DNA of 64,000 nt from Gigaspora rosea (Eukaryota; Glomeromycota; Glomeromycetes; Diversisporales; Gigasporaceae): assembly GCA_003550325.1 (NCBI GenBank), contig QKWP01000651.1:89576-153575 (forward strand), given 5' to 3'. Under the pieces are notes generated by a model. It had not been told where the DNA came from. It ran no database searches and worked only from the letters and a program-made list of their open reading frames with translations. Shown in pieces: positions 11,262-23,764 of the stretch. The translations under genes and the position numbers were made by a program. The number at the start of each line of letters is the position of its first letter. Position 1 is the stretch's first letter.

Positions 11262-11860
11262 TATTTTATTTTATTTTTTTAGTCTTTACCAGGCATTATC
11301 TCCTGGAACGCCAAGTAGGCATACTTTATTATATTTTAAACACATTACATCATATTACATTTATTAGAGGTTCCTAGCTAAACTATACCTCCCTTCATCG
11401 TCCGTTTTCCCGACTGACTCCAGCAGGTCCACCACGCCGGTGCCCCGTACCTCTTCGGATCGTAGGCAGCTTTAAGGAACTACATATTCCGCTAGGTCAC
11501 TTTATAGGTCGGCCATTTTTCGTCTGCCCCAGGAAATACTTTCCATTTTGGTCGGTGTAGTTTCGTCAGGTGCCCCTTATTCTTTTTCCTACCTTTTCCT
11601 TTTATAGTGGATGGTCCTTATGTTTACGACGTTTCTTGTCAGATTTTTTCCTTTTCTGGATGCCGCATGACCTATGTGGCTATGTCACACAACTCTGTTA
11701 TTGCTGTAGTACCTCGTCTGGAAATGGGAAGAAGTGCAGTTCCTTATCGCAGATCCTTAACACTCGTGGTCCCAACACGGTTTTTGTCATCCACTAGACT
11801 CGAACCAGCTACCTTGCGAGTGCGACCCCGGAGCGCTAACCACTGTGCTATCTGACCCAG
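11262..11860 (-). mobile_element. tRNA-derived SINE with 18-bp target site duplication
   Basis: Read on the minus strand, the element begins with a tRNA-like head containing an A box (TAGCACAGTGGTTAGCGC) and a B box (GGTTCGAGTC) about 35 bases further on. This matches the split RNA polymerase III promoter. A body of about 500 bases follows, then a 3' hairpin (CCAGG...CCTGG) and an A-rich tail of repeated AAAAT. The insertion is flanked by perfect 18-bp direct repeats GGTTTTATCTGTTTATTT at 11244-11261 and 11861-11878. Its last 60 bases resemble the 3' end of the LINE at 48401-53722 (shared TACTTTATTATAT on the plus strand), suggesting shared retrotransposition machinery. The plus-strand frames at 11570-11855 are shadows. 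Confidence 0.88.
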
Positions 11861-12149
11861 GGTTTTATCTGTTTATTTGAAATTATGAGCCTTATTTAAG
11901 AAAAGTTAAGAACTACATTGTATAGTGATAATATCTGTGACAGTGCTATTTTTCTTTTTATGTGGTATTATCGAAGCAATTTAATTTGTATATTTATATT
12001 AGAATAAAAAATTTTTTTTATACGTTATGGCAGTAAAATATTTAAGTAGTTATAATTACTGTATAAAAAATTTTATTATAATATTAATTTGATTAATAAA
12101 TCATACATATATGTAAACTATTCTTCATTCATAACTATTTTCTAATGGG

Positions 12150-14336
12150 TTTAGAACATGGTTTACCTCCTAAAATAAGTATTGCAATGCGAGAAGTTCT
12201 TAAAATTGGTTTGTAGTATTATACACGTTGGCCTTTATCGATTTTTTTCGTTTGTAATTTATATCAAATTAATTCTTCTGATTATTATCAAGTATAAGAA
12301 GAATTTGTAACAATGCACATATTGATAAAGATGGAAAATTTTGGGCTGGCTACTGATGCTGGTTGTCTTATAAAGATGAAGATGAAATAATGGTATATTA
12401 TTTTTATCATTGTTATAATATTTTTATCATATTGTTTATCAAATTGTTTATCAAATTGTTTATCATAATGTTTACGAATATTAATTTATTTATTGTTACA
12501 TATAATATAGGGATATGAACGAGTTTCTGAAATTCCCTTTAATTCTGATTAAAAATGGATGTCTGTAAATTGTCGACGAAATAATGATAATTCTTCGAAA
12601 GAGATTATATATTTAAAAGGCTCAATAGAAGTTGTATTAGGAAAATTTACATTATATTTTGTCTCAGAGACACATAAACCACCATTAGATGTTCCAGCAA
12701 AAGAGTCGGTGATGCGACATGTTACTGCAATGTCTTCTCTTGGTCTTTGAGTCCTTGCTATGGCATCTGGATCTGATAACAACAAACTTACTTTTGTAGG
12801 ATGCGTTGCGATGTGTGATCCTCCAAGAAAAGGTGATATTTTTTAACACTGCTAACTAATAATAGTGATTTTATGTTATTCTATATATTATTTTTTATAT
12901 AGACAAATTATTTATATGATTTTTAAATAATGTGTGTTAAAGTAGTTATGATAACAGAAGATTCTGGTAATTAACCATTTTTTATATGATCTTTTTTTTT
13001 TCTATCTTTGTTGTTTTTATATTTACACATAGCATTACTTTATATTAGATCAAACTGCGCTTTCCGTCAAATCATTCTAATTGCCTAACTGTTGCAAATA
13101 TTGAAGCAATGTCAAGTGAAGATTTAAGGTCAGTTATTGGTTCAATAACTGTGTTCGCAAGAACAGCTCCAAAACACAAAATTGCAGCCTTTCAAGCAAA
13201 TTGCTCAATTGTAGCCATAACAGGGGACGGCGGTAAGCCTTTTTTTTTTTTTTTTTGGCATTTAGAATATGTATGATTATATTCATCTTACGTTATTTAT
13301 TTAAAGTAAATGATGCACTGCATTGAAAATTGCTGGTATTGGCATATCTATAGGCAAAAGCGGATCCGATGTATCTAGAGAAGGAGCTGATATCATTTTA
13401 GTTAATGATGAGTTTGTAACTATATTGGATGCTGTAAAAGAAGGTACCAAAGTTATTTATTCATTTTTAAACAGTGTATTTGTTATTTTGTATCATTTAA
13501 TTATACAAAAAATTAATATATGAAAATTTTTTTAAACAGGAAATTCTATATTTTATAATATCAGAAACTTTTTAACTTTTCAATTAAGTACAAGTATAGC
13601 AGCATTAACATTAATTACTATGTCCAATGTATCTGGATTGCCAAACCCTTTAAATGCAATGCAAATTTTATGGATTAGTAAGATAAATTCCAATACATTT
13701 CACTAATCAAAGTGTCAAGAATCAACATATATTCATATTATTTTCAGTTTAGTTAATTGTGGTACCTTCAGCATGTGATGAGATAACCTCCACGAAAGAA
13801 AAATGCACCAATACTTACACCAGCACTAATAATGCGTGTATTTACTTGCGCCGCTATTTTGTTGCTGGTACCTTATTTACTTATATTACCGAAATGCGAA
13901 ATGGTATTGTTACAGCAATAGACACAACAATGGTATGATATTTCAAGTTTTTATCTGACACGAAATTTTTCACTATTTTTATATAAGTTGATTATTAATT
14001 TTTTTTTTTTAATAATTTTTATTTAGACTTTTACCTGTATTGTATTATTTGATATGTTTAATGGTTTAAGTTGTCAGTCAGAAAAAAATCAATTTTTAAA
14101 TTGGGAATATTTTCAAATCGAATGTTTAATTTAGCAGTTGCATTTTCACTTATTGGACAATTATTAGTAATTTATTTACCATTTTTCCAAGCAGTTTTTC
14201 AAACTGAAGCATTAGGACTTGATGATCTTTTTGGACTTATAGTTATAACATTAGTATTTTGGATTGATGAATTTCGTAAAATCAAAAACAAGAGGAAGAA
14301 GATTATGAGACAGTTGCTGCTATGGAAATGACATAA
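12150..14336 (+). pseudogene. PMR1: Decayed SPCA/PMR1-type P-type ATPase, copy B
   Basis: This partner of copy A lacks the N-terminal third, including the DKTG phosphorylation site; homology begins near TTAGAACATGG. It keeps exons A has lost: a segment with LTFQLSTS (about 13541-13680), another with TFTC.VLFDMFNGLS (about 14027-14095) and the C-terminus with FQTEALGLDDLFGL. The hinge reads TGDG here, unlike A. Damage: TAA at 12550-12552 (CAA in A), TGA at 12748-12750 (CGA in A), loss of about 45 bases before the MIT.DS exon with TGD changed to TED, loss of about 33 bases after TALS, a one-base deletion near 13315, stops near 13780, and a deletion near 14279 that shifts the last residues. The intron after GTACCAAAG is intact, with acceptor AACAG at about 13541. 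Confidence 0.88.
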
Positions 14337-17300
14337 CATTTTTTATAACGTTTTTTATAAGAATTATTATTATTATTTAAATAAAGTTTGGTGTGGTGTA
14401 AAATTTTTTTTTCTTTTTATTGTAATATATATATACACATTTGTCGAAAAATTAGACATTTATTTTTTTTTTTTGAAAGCAAATAGTTTAATTCATTAGA
14501 TATGAATAATTATAATTTATACATATTGATATGAATAATTATAATTTTCATATGTACAAAATTTTTTACCATTACATGTAATACAATTACCTTCGACTAT
14601 TTTAAAATAAATATATCGTAAAAGTTTGAAACTTTTATATAAATGTTTTAAAACTTGGCAAATCATTAATGAAAAATATTTTGTACATAAGCCATTTGAA
14701 ATTGATTCTTTCCTCCTCAAATCAAGGGAAATAAATTTAACTTGATGGAAAATATTTTAAATGAGTCAATTTTGTTTATCAATAATGGATACTTAAATAA
14801 TATTCGCGTAATTCAAAATTTATTATTAGTTAAAAATCTTAAATGAGTTTGTCATTTCATTTACAACCATATTACAACAAATCATTTGTTCTTTTATCCC
14901 TGGCTTGACCAAATTTGCAATTGATCAAGAATCCAAAAGGATCGCTCCATTCTCGACGTTAACGAATTACTTATGCTAAAAGTTTTCATGGAAAAAATAA
15001 AAAATAGCAGATGCTTGCTATTGTATCTCCGCCTTTACTCATATCAACTAGAGGTCTGACTTGGTCAAAAAATAAGTATTCGAATATTCATTTGTTCAAT
15101 ATTTTTTTATTCGAATATTGTTCAAAAATTTTGAAAATATTCAATGAATATTCACTGAATATTCATTGAATATTAAATATATTTCAATTTTAAAAAATTA
15201 TATAATATCTCACCTAAATTAGCCAATAAAATTGCAAATAAATTATTAAAAAATAAAATAAAATTATAAAAATTATATATATATATATATATATTCAATG
15301 AATATTCAATGAATATATTCAGTGAAATTTTAAATATTCGAATATTCATTCAGTGAAAAATTATATATTCGAATATTCGAATATTCAGTGAATATTCAGT
15401 GAATAGTATTCATCGAGTCAGACCTCTAATATCAACTATTCCATCAATTTTCTTAATCGTACAAATCGAAGATCTAATTCTTTTTTTTATTAATTTTTGA
15501 CGATGATATTTTGATAATTAGAATAATAACAGATAAGAACTGTTCAAATATCAATTACAATATATTAAATGAGCATCGTTACAATCACTAGTTAATCACA
15601 TCGAAGACAATGTTTGAGAAAACTTCAATTACGTCATTGTTTGCTTATTCAAGTCAACAAAAAATTTTATATAAATTTAATAGTAAGTTACAAGGTGAAA
15701 CCTGAGTTGCGGAATACTTTGTAGATCGTAATTCGCGTTTTATTATCGTATGTTTTTTTTTATCATATATAAAAGCGGGATTTCACCTCATGTGATGATC
15801 ATGGCAGATTTTCAGGTTTCACCCTACCCTCGTAATAACTGAGCGTTATGCAATCATTAGCTAATCACATCAATAATGAGGTTTGAGAACGTCCTTATTC
15901 CTGGATTTTCTGTACGCAATAATTTAGGTTTACTTTTTTCCGTGTTTCAATTTCAAACGTCCTTATGAAACCTACATTAACTTTAAATGGAGAACAAAAT
16001 CAAAATTATTAATTTATTTAGGTGTCGTATACAAATTTAGACTGTTTATGAAATAGGAAATACTCCTAAATTTACCATATTTATATAATTCTAAACTGAA
16101 ATGCAGTTACGTATTCACTATTGGCATTAATGATTAATTACAATAAAATGATTTAATGCAATTAGTAAAATTATTGCTTGCTTTGTGAAGTATATTTGAA
16201 TTACGCAAAGTTTTATTTATCACAATTTTTTTTTTTTTATCAGTGTGATTAATTATGATTTATCAGAAAAATTTTGATCGATCACAATCTGAATTAGTTT
16301 CACGAATATGCAAAGTTTTTTTTTTAATGCAAAATTTGATCATATAAAATATACAGTATATTCGGTTATATAAATGTTACTTTGTCGCGGATGATCGTAA
16401 AATCTGAAACCCATTGACTAATCTCCCAACCAATCAGATGTCTTAATTTCATGATCATCGATCATCCGCAAGAATACTGTAATACCCGGATAAAATTTTT
16501 TCAACGGCTATTTAAAAAAGTAGAAGTGGTGATTAATGTCTGATTTCTTTTCTTTTATTTGATTGATAATTCATTAACAATATTCTTTAAGTCACATTGA
16601 GTCCAAATAGGGATCAAAACCGAAAAAAACTTGGACTCGACCCGATAGACCCCAACCAATGTGCATTATTTGATTTCGGTTTGAGTCCAAATAAGTTCAA
16701 GACTCGGATTCGAATTGGAGGTCGGTTCCTGGTCGACTCCATTCTTCGGTTCGGCTCTGCGGAACACTACGTGTAATGCTGGTTATAATACAGGCCAAAA
16801 TTGGCATAGTGCAGGCCAAGGGTAATTCTAAGATACAAGAAGGTTTATGATTGAAAATATAGCTTGTCGTTCTTTCCCAACATTTGTAAAAATGTTCACA
16901 TCAGTAATTTTTTTCATAATTTTGGTATTTGAAGATTTAGCTATTCTGAAAATAAATCTTTTTTTTTTAAAAAAAAAAAACCTCTTTCTAGGAAGGACGC
17001 CGGGTGGCGTAATTAAAAAATACTTGTTTTTTGATTTTAAAAAAATACAACTCAATAAGCAAATAAATGGCAATAACTTCATTTAATATAAAAATGAACG
17101 GTTCTTGCACTATTTCCAGTTAATAAATATTTAAATCTCATAGTTTCAAATTTACATATAGCATTCCTGTATAAGAGATTTGTTTAAAACCTTATAATGT
17201 TATGTATTCTTAATTGAATCGTCTCCATTTATTGGCTGTTTGTGAATTTAGTATCATAAAAAGTAAATGGTTAAATGAGATACCCAGAAAGAATTAAAGA

Positions 17301-18441
17301 TGAACTATCAAGCGTTGATCCACAATTGATACTATTTTATCATTTATCTCACTTTGGTGAATAAAATAATCCTAACAAAGTGAATTTAAACATTATAATT
17401 ATATTTATCATTCTTTCCAATGATAGTTTTGGAGTTTTGGACTAAAAATTAAATAAAATTAGCATTGGCAAAATTTAAATTATCATTAAAAACTTTTCCC
17501 CAATTATCATAAGTTCCGTCGATGAATAATCATTGTTTGTCACTTTCATTAATTCATTCATTGTTTTACGATATCAGGATCTCTTTTAATAAAAATATAT
17601 AATTACTGTATTCGATTGATTTTAAAATATGGCCACATATTAAAAGAGAACCGAATTCAGTATTGTTTTCTATTTGAACAAAAAAATGCTAGGGGGATTT
17701 TAATTCCTGAACACTTGGTTTTAGTAGTCTTTACTAGTAAAACTTACATTAACTAATGTACAAATGTATAAATGCATTAACTGGCTTTCTGAATATTTAA
17801 ATAATTAATAGCAATAGAATTGAATGGAAGTAATAAATTTTTGACATCAAGTTTTAAATTCACTACAAATCTTAATTTGGTTCTTAAGAATCTACTGAGG
17901 TTTTTGAAACTACGTAGTGTACTACCATTTTTATCAAGATATGTACGTATTGACGTTAGATAATTTTTTTAGAACGAAAAATAGCGATCGGTCAAAGTCG
18001 GATTAAATATTTCACCCGAGTTTAGCTTGATAATTTATGCTTGAAATTGGAAATTAGCTTAGATATGATATAAGTATTTAAATCGGACATCTCGGATTTA
18101 TACAAACAAATTCTCAATCTTGTTCGTGATTTGAGTTCTTTATTTTCTACGCCAGAACAAACGGCTCATTACATAAATAGACAATAATGTTAAAAACAAA
18201 ATAAATCAATTCGTAATTAAATTTTTAGAAATACAATAGTAAGTTCTACTTATAACAATATCTAACTAAATATAAATCTTTTTTTTATATATTAATAATT
18301 TCAAGAACATACAATTTAAAATTTGTTTACTAAAAATATTATAGATAAAAACTTTGGTTTTAAAATATATTAAAATTTTATCGTATAATATTTAATTTAA
18401 AAAATTTATTTACCTTCTTTCTGCATTTTTTTTTCACTTAT
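14337..18441. other. Spacer between ATPase relic B and kinase B, shared with unit A
   Basis: This is the counterpart of 2271-5798, with many small insertions and deletions and one clear 378-bp insertion at 15049-15426. I see no gene. The block at about 16600-16770 (GACCCGA...GGTCGGTTCC...GCGGAACACTA) is present in both copies, so it predates the duplication, and may be an old short TIR element. Confidence 0.65.
15049..15426. mobile_element. hAT-like MITE with 8-bp target site duplication
   Basis: The termini are TAGAGGTCTGACT and its inverse AGTCAGACCTCTA. The 8-bp direct repeat ATATCAAC flanks the element at 15041-15048 and 15427-15434. The corresponding site in unit A (about 2957) lacks the insertion, so it is an empty site. 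Terminus and 8-bp duplication both fit the hAT superfamily. The interior is AT-rich with repeated GAATATTCAATGAATATTCA and has no coding capacity. Confidence 0.85.
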
Positions 18442-19769
18442 TCAATCCGTTATTTGTAAATCTTTAAAATTCAATTTATTCAATTCACTATCTGTTAAAC
18501 AAATTATAATTAATAAAGAATAAAATTTATTTGCTTTTATATAATAAATATAATAAATATAAATTACCTTGATAAAAGGACGTAGTAAATTCAATAAATT
18601 TGCTTTTATAACTACCATCAGAACCATCAGAACTATCAGAAAATGATTGTATATGTATACTTTGGTTTTTTAATAATTCTTCTGATTTAGTCAATTCCAA
18701 TAAAATATTTTTGTCATTTTGCCATTCTGTAAGAATTTCAATGATTTTTTGTGCTGATGGACGTTTTATCGGATCTCTTTCCCAACATTTTTTCATTAAA
18801 TTTATATAGCATTGTGGTGTGTCCTCTATAATTTTAGGTCGTAAATTTCCTCGACATATTTTGAATTGAAGTTGTGTTCCAAATTCTTGATTATAACTTA
18901 CGGATTTTCCATATAAAATTTCCCACATGATTATTCCAAATGAATAAATATCTGATGCTGTTGTATACTGTTCCCCATCTAAAACTTCTGGTGCAATATA
19001 TGGTAAAATACCATAAATCCCACGTCTTTCCGCATTTAATGTTTTAGTGGTTGTTATTGAAAGTCCCAAGTCTGCAATGTAAGCACTATGTAAATTGTCT
19101 TGCAGAATATTACCACTATGCAAATCTCGATGAATAAGTCCTTGAGAATGAATTATTTGAAGATCAGAAGCAATACAATGTAATAAAGTTAATTTATCCA
19201 TCCAATTAATTTGTGACACAGAGCAAAGATTTTGACGTAAGGATCCCATTGCTGCATATTCCAAGACAAGAATATAATCTTCAGAAGATTCATCTTTTGA
19301 TATTCCATAACACTTTAAAAATGATGGATGCTTAGATCCAATATTACAGTATGCCTTTAACTTTAATATTAAACCAAATAATATATTTAATTAGTAAATA
19401 TTATGAAAAATTATAATCATAAAATCAAAATTACCTCTTGTATAAATCCTTCATCACAAGAACTCGATCCATGCAGCAATTTAAATGCAATATTTCTCAA
19501 GGTGTTTGTTTTTTTGTCATACCACTGAGCATAAAATACTGTTGCAAATCCACCTTGCCCTAGTTTTTTGGAAACATTAAGTTCATTAAAAGGAATCCAA
19601 GATAATGGATACTCTTCTTCAACTAATAATTTTTTTACGTCATCATCAATATTAGAATTATTATTTGACTGTTCATTTGTGGCTAAAAAAAAGTTAATTA
19701 GTAAATTTAAATTATTTATCTCAAATATAAATGCAATAATTACTATTGTTATTTTAAATTACCCATCAT
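18442..19769 (-). CDS. TKL-type protein kinase, unit B, intact over four exons
   Basis: Exons: 19769-19763 (ATGATGG), 19682-19435, 19360-18568 and 18491-18442, joined by GT-AG introns; 1098 nt, 365 residues. Visible kinase features are the loop LGQGGFATVF, IAFK as the ATP-binding lysine, HRDLHSGN catalytic loop, IADLGLS (DLG in place of DFG, metal-binding Asp kept), PYIAPEVL, SDIYSFGIIMWEI and CWERDPIKRPSAQ. It is therefore probably an active cytosolic TKL-type serine/threonine or tyrosine kinase. A short Ser-Asp-Gly tract and a tail ending LQITD follow the kinase domain. No signal peptide or membrane segment is seen. The very short first exon is odd: the same bases could be an internal 17-nt exon (19779-19763) splicing the upstream SLR frame to this kinase. 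That fusion would be 651 codons with one in-frame TGA. Confidence 0.8.
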
Positions 19770-19854
19770 TTTATTTCCCCTGATTGTCATTAAAAAAGTA
19801 TATTGTAAAAATTATTGTTATGATAAAAAAAAAACATAAAAATAAATAGATTAT

Positions 19855-20706
19855 TTACATTTGATACCAATAATTAGCCTTTTGTAAATCTCTTGATGTT
19901 CCAATTACATTTCGAAAACAATAACCAACTTGAAACATTCCGTTAATATGCCTCATTTCAGCGGATTTTTGATAATATATGAATGTCTTATGTTCATCTT
20001 TTTCAGTCCCAATTCCATGTTGATAACAATAACCAACTTGACATGTTCCAGAATTAGATCCCATTTCTGCAGATTTTTGATAATAATCGAATGCTTTATG
20101 ATCATCCCGTTCAACTCCTATTCCAACTTGATTACAACGTCCAAGGTTATATATTGCAGTAGCATAGCCCATCTTGGCAGATTTTTGATAATGAATGAAT
20201 GCTTTATACTCATCCTTTTCAATTCCTATTCCATCATGGTAACAACTTCCAAGGTTATTAATTGCAGTAGCATTTCCCATCTCGGCAGATTTTTGATAAT
20301 AAATGAATGCCTTATGTTCATCCTTTTCAATTCCTATTCCATCTTGATAACAATATCCAAGGATATTTATCGCAGTAGCGTTTCCCATCCAAGCGGATAT
20401 TTGATAATGAATGAATGCCTTATGTTCATCCTTTTCAATTCCTATTCCATCTTTGTAACAACGTCCAAGGTTATATATTGCAATAGCATTTCCCATCTCG
20501 GCAGATTTTTGAATATGAATGAATGCCTTATATTCATCCTTTTCAATTCCTATTCCATCTTCGTAACAACGTCAAAGGTTATATATTGCAACAGCATTTC
20601 CCATCTCGGCAGATTTTTTATAATGAATGAATGCTTTATCTTCATCCTTTGCAACCCCTATCCCATATTGATAATTGTATCCAAGATCATTCATTTCATT
20701 TCCCAT
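19855..20706 (-). pseudogene. Sel1-like repeat protein, unit B, one in-frame stop
   Basis: Start ATG at 20706 (MGNEMNDLGYNYQYG), conserved in position with units C and D. About eight 36-residue Sel1-like repeats follow, ending with the shared C-terminus TSRDLQKANYWYQM and TAA at 19855-19857. The only lesion is a GGA-to-TGA change (LGR to L*R) at 20572-20574 in the second repeat; the rest of the frame is open. SLR repeats are protein-interaction solenoids, but no partner can be read from sequence. Bases 19858-19857 form a GTAAAT donor and 19781-19780 an AG acceptor, allowing in-frame splicing to the kinase. A single-base error would restore the gene, so pseudogene status is uncertain. Confidence 0.82.
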
Positions 20707-20890
20707 TTTTTTGATGTTGAAGATAAAAAAAAAAGCAAAAAGACTAATCTTCATTTTAAATATTTATTTAGAGTAGCACATAATGTATTATAATATATTT
20801 TGTACATTGTCGCACCAAACCAGAAAAACAGTGATTTTATTTACGCACAGTATAAATATATCGAATACCGCATTTTTATAAAAGAACTAG
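20707..20890 (-). promoter_or_regulatory. Putative 5' flank/promoter of SLR unit B
   Basis: The A-rich leader just upstream of the ATG is shared with unit D (47285-47365). The next 110 bases (GTCGCAC...ACAGT...TTTACGCACAGTATAAATAT) recur at 39850-39935, where no SLR gene follows. TATAAATAT near 20850 is a candidate TATA-like element. The regulatory role is inferred from position and conservation only. Confidence 0.3.
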
Positions 20891-21107
20891 TAAGTTATAA
20901 ACTGGGTTTATTAATTTCTTAGTTTTTGATCTAAACAATCTAATTTAAAATCTAAACTTATTTTTATACTCTTGACGTATTGACATAATATATAAAATTC
21001 TAAACTACAGTATATATACATGTATAGATTTTTTATAAAAAAGTTACCACTAAAAATTGCACTTACCGGTATGCGTATTTCATTTTAAGTGTGGCGCAGG
21101 GTCGTAG

Positions 21108-21300
21108 TTAATGATGCTTGACAAAACTATTTTCGCACTGACGAAATGGTTTCGTCTATGGTTTCGTCTTGACGATTGATGAGTCTACAAACGATTGACG
21201 AAACTATAGACAATTGATGAAACTATAGGCGATAGATGAAACTACAGACGATTGACCAATTACAGATGATCGACAAAACCATAGAGATGGGTTTCATGAG
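21108..21300. repeat. Lone terminus of the GATGCCTGACGATTGACGAAAC element, next to an AGAGATGGG end
   Basis: It starts TTAATGATGCTTGACAAAAC and continues with six to seven degenerate copies of GACGATTGACGAAACTATAG, as in the left arm of the element at 8356-9683. No inverted partner is found nearby. The last bases (TAGAGATGGGTTTCATGAG, about 21280-21299) match the terminus of the composite element at 60777-62836. Confidence 0.6.
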
Positions 21301-23084
21301 TGCTGAGAAAGTGTGGGTTAATTGGGAATAATTAAAACTAACCAACTAACTAATCTAATTAATACAAAACTACAACAATTATACCAAGACTCCTTTGAAA
21401 ACCTAGGTCGGTCGGTCGGAATTGTTTTTAATATACTGTAAATTAATAGAATAATGTTCACATCTAAGGTTACGCAAGGTAAATTTTTCATTTTGCATAA
21501 CAAGGAATCAAAAATTTGGTTCGGCAGTCATACTTTTTTCCGTCAGTCCTATCGGACAATTTTGGGAAATTAAAATCTCCATAGGGTGACACTGGATGAA
21601 AATCGCGTAAAAAAATAAATGTTAAAAATCGAACAATTGGTACAATTTGGATCTAAAAAAATAGAAAAATGGGTCGGCGGGTAATGCAAAACGAAAATCA
21701 ACTTTGCTTGGCCTAAAAAAAAAAACGTTTGTCTGTCCAGAATTTTGAAATCCACGTAATGAAAACGAAAAATCAACTTTGTGTGGCATTATTCAGCGAT
21801 TAGGTATCATAGTTGCGGACCGCTTGTTTGGTTTTGTAACTGTATTTGCAGTACAAGGTTTTTATCTTTGGTGATTGGACTCAACAATATCATAACACAA
21901 GGATCAAAAATCGAATATATGTTCATTAGAGATTTGTGTTGTTACCTATCTAGATTGAATTTATCCAACATTGTGTTTTCTATACGATGATAATATACTT
22001 AGAAAACTTATTTGATAAGGTAATTCAAATTCTGCTGCGACATGGTCGTACTGGTCCTGTGCGGCACCGCGTGCTGCGCAGCTATCTTATTGTATAAATA
22101 AAAGTTAGTACGCATGTACGTACGAAATTTTTATAGAAATACGCTAAAAACGTAACTTTCATATCTAGATGATCTAAATAATGTATCTAGATGATCTGAA
22201 TAATGTTTTTTTTTCGCTAAATATCTTATTAATTGACATCCAGATGATCTAAATAATGATTCTCGCTAAATATCTTATCATTTAACATCCAGATTATCTA
22301 GAATTACTAAATTTCAATTTGCCATTTATTTTTGTTGCAAAACATGTAACGCATGAAAACTAAATCTCTTTGACTTTTTTCAAAAAAAGAGATTCATTAG
22401 GATTAGGCATATTTTTGTTTATTGTCCCAGCAAACAAAAACAATACAGCATACCTTTTTGAGCATTAATTAAATGATAATAGGTTGCACTATAAATTTAT
22501 ACGATCCCATTTGAATAATTTTTTGTATTTACGTTTAGTAATTGTAATTAAACAAATCAAAATTAGAAATGATCGTTACTTGCAATTTTTAAAATAAAAA
22601 CACGATGTTTTTGTTTCATAACTAGCAATGTACATTGGCGGGCAACTTCGTCGCCCGCTTGCAATTTTTAAATGGCACTTGACTTAATATATAACACATT
22701 TAAAGAATTTATTAGTACTATACTGTGATGATTTGTAGGCTTATAAGAGTATAAACACTATTTAAAGGGAAATAATTTAATCTTTTGTAAATTTGTTTAT
22801 ATTAACTGTTCTTATTGCTCAAAATGAGAGTAAGGTTTTATTTTTAATAATATACTAAAAATAAATGCAAAAATAATTGAACTATTTTTATGAATGCTCA
22901 GTTGTAAATATGGTCAATGGGAATGGGTACATGTTTATTAAGATTTATGGTTTGTTTTTTTTTTTAAAACGGATAATAATGATAGATTATAATGCTAATA
23001 ATAAAATTAATTAAAAAAAGGAATAAGACAAACAAAGAAAAAATAAGGCGAAGAATCCTGGTATTAAATTTACTAATGCAGTAT
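21301..23084. other. Intergenic stretch without a recognisable gene
   Basis: The short frames at 21318-21990 overlap on both strands and lack family motifs. A degenerate direct repeat of GATGATCTAAATAATG with CGCTAAATATCTTAT occurs at about 22165-22300. A perfect GC hairpin, GCGGGC...GCCCGC, lies at about 22640-22660. No other signal is seen. Confidence 0.55.
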
Positions 23085-23700
23085 ACACTAGTGGCTAATG
23101 TTGTGTTAGTATTGGAATTATCATAATTTATCATAAGTTTCTGTAAAAAATTCTGTGGCAGAACTCACTTACTATTCAGATGTGATTAAGATTAGGTTAG
23201 TTGCATTAAAATTATCGTAATTTCTATTATAGTTTACTGTAAAGAATTTAGTTACAGAATTTATTGGCTAATGCGGAAGTTAAAATCGAATTAGTATTGG
23301 AATTTTCATGATTTTATGTAAATATTGTTACTCATTATTCCATGGACCAGTATTTGTTTAAGGTTGAGTTGGTTGCATTAAAATTATAATGCTTTACTAT
23401 CTGCTATAAAGAATTCTGTTACAAAACTTAATCACTATTACGTTACATACATGCTCTGTAAAATTCTGTTGATAAAGCTTACTTCCTAATTTGATACACA
23501 CAGTAGTTAAAATTGAGTTAGTATTGAAATTATCGTGATTTCTACTGTAAAAAATTCTGTTACAAAATTTACTCACTCTTCTGATGACCACAGCATAGTT
23601 AAATTAGATATAGTTAAATTTTCACAGATTCTACCAATTTACAGTAAAGAAGTCAGTTACAATTTACTCACAAATGCAATTCATACATTTTTGCTAAGGA
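23085..23700 (+). repeat. Degenerate ~110-bp satellite, block 1
   Basis: Five to six diverged tandem units share the phrases GAGTTAGTATTGGAATTATC, ACTGTAAAGAATTCTGTTAC and AAACTTACTCACTATTC. The same family forms the longer block at 26226-27370, and inverted copies lie near 62290-62570. Frames at 23397-23759 are produced by the repeat. Confidence 0.7.
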
Positions 23701-23764
23701 GTGATCGGGCAATAGCAGTGCAATTGGTTGTTAGGCAAAACCCTCATAATTTTGATTAGGCTTT

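Noticed and set aside
11570..11855. Two overlapping plus frames
   Set aside because: They lie inside the minus-strand SINE.
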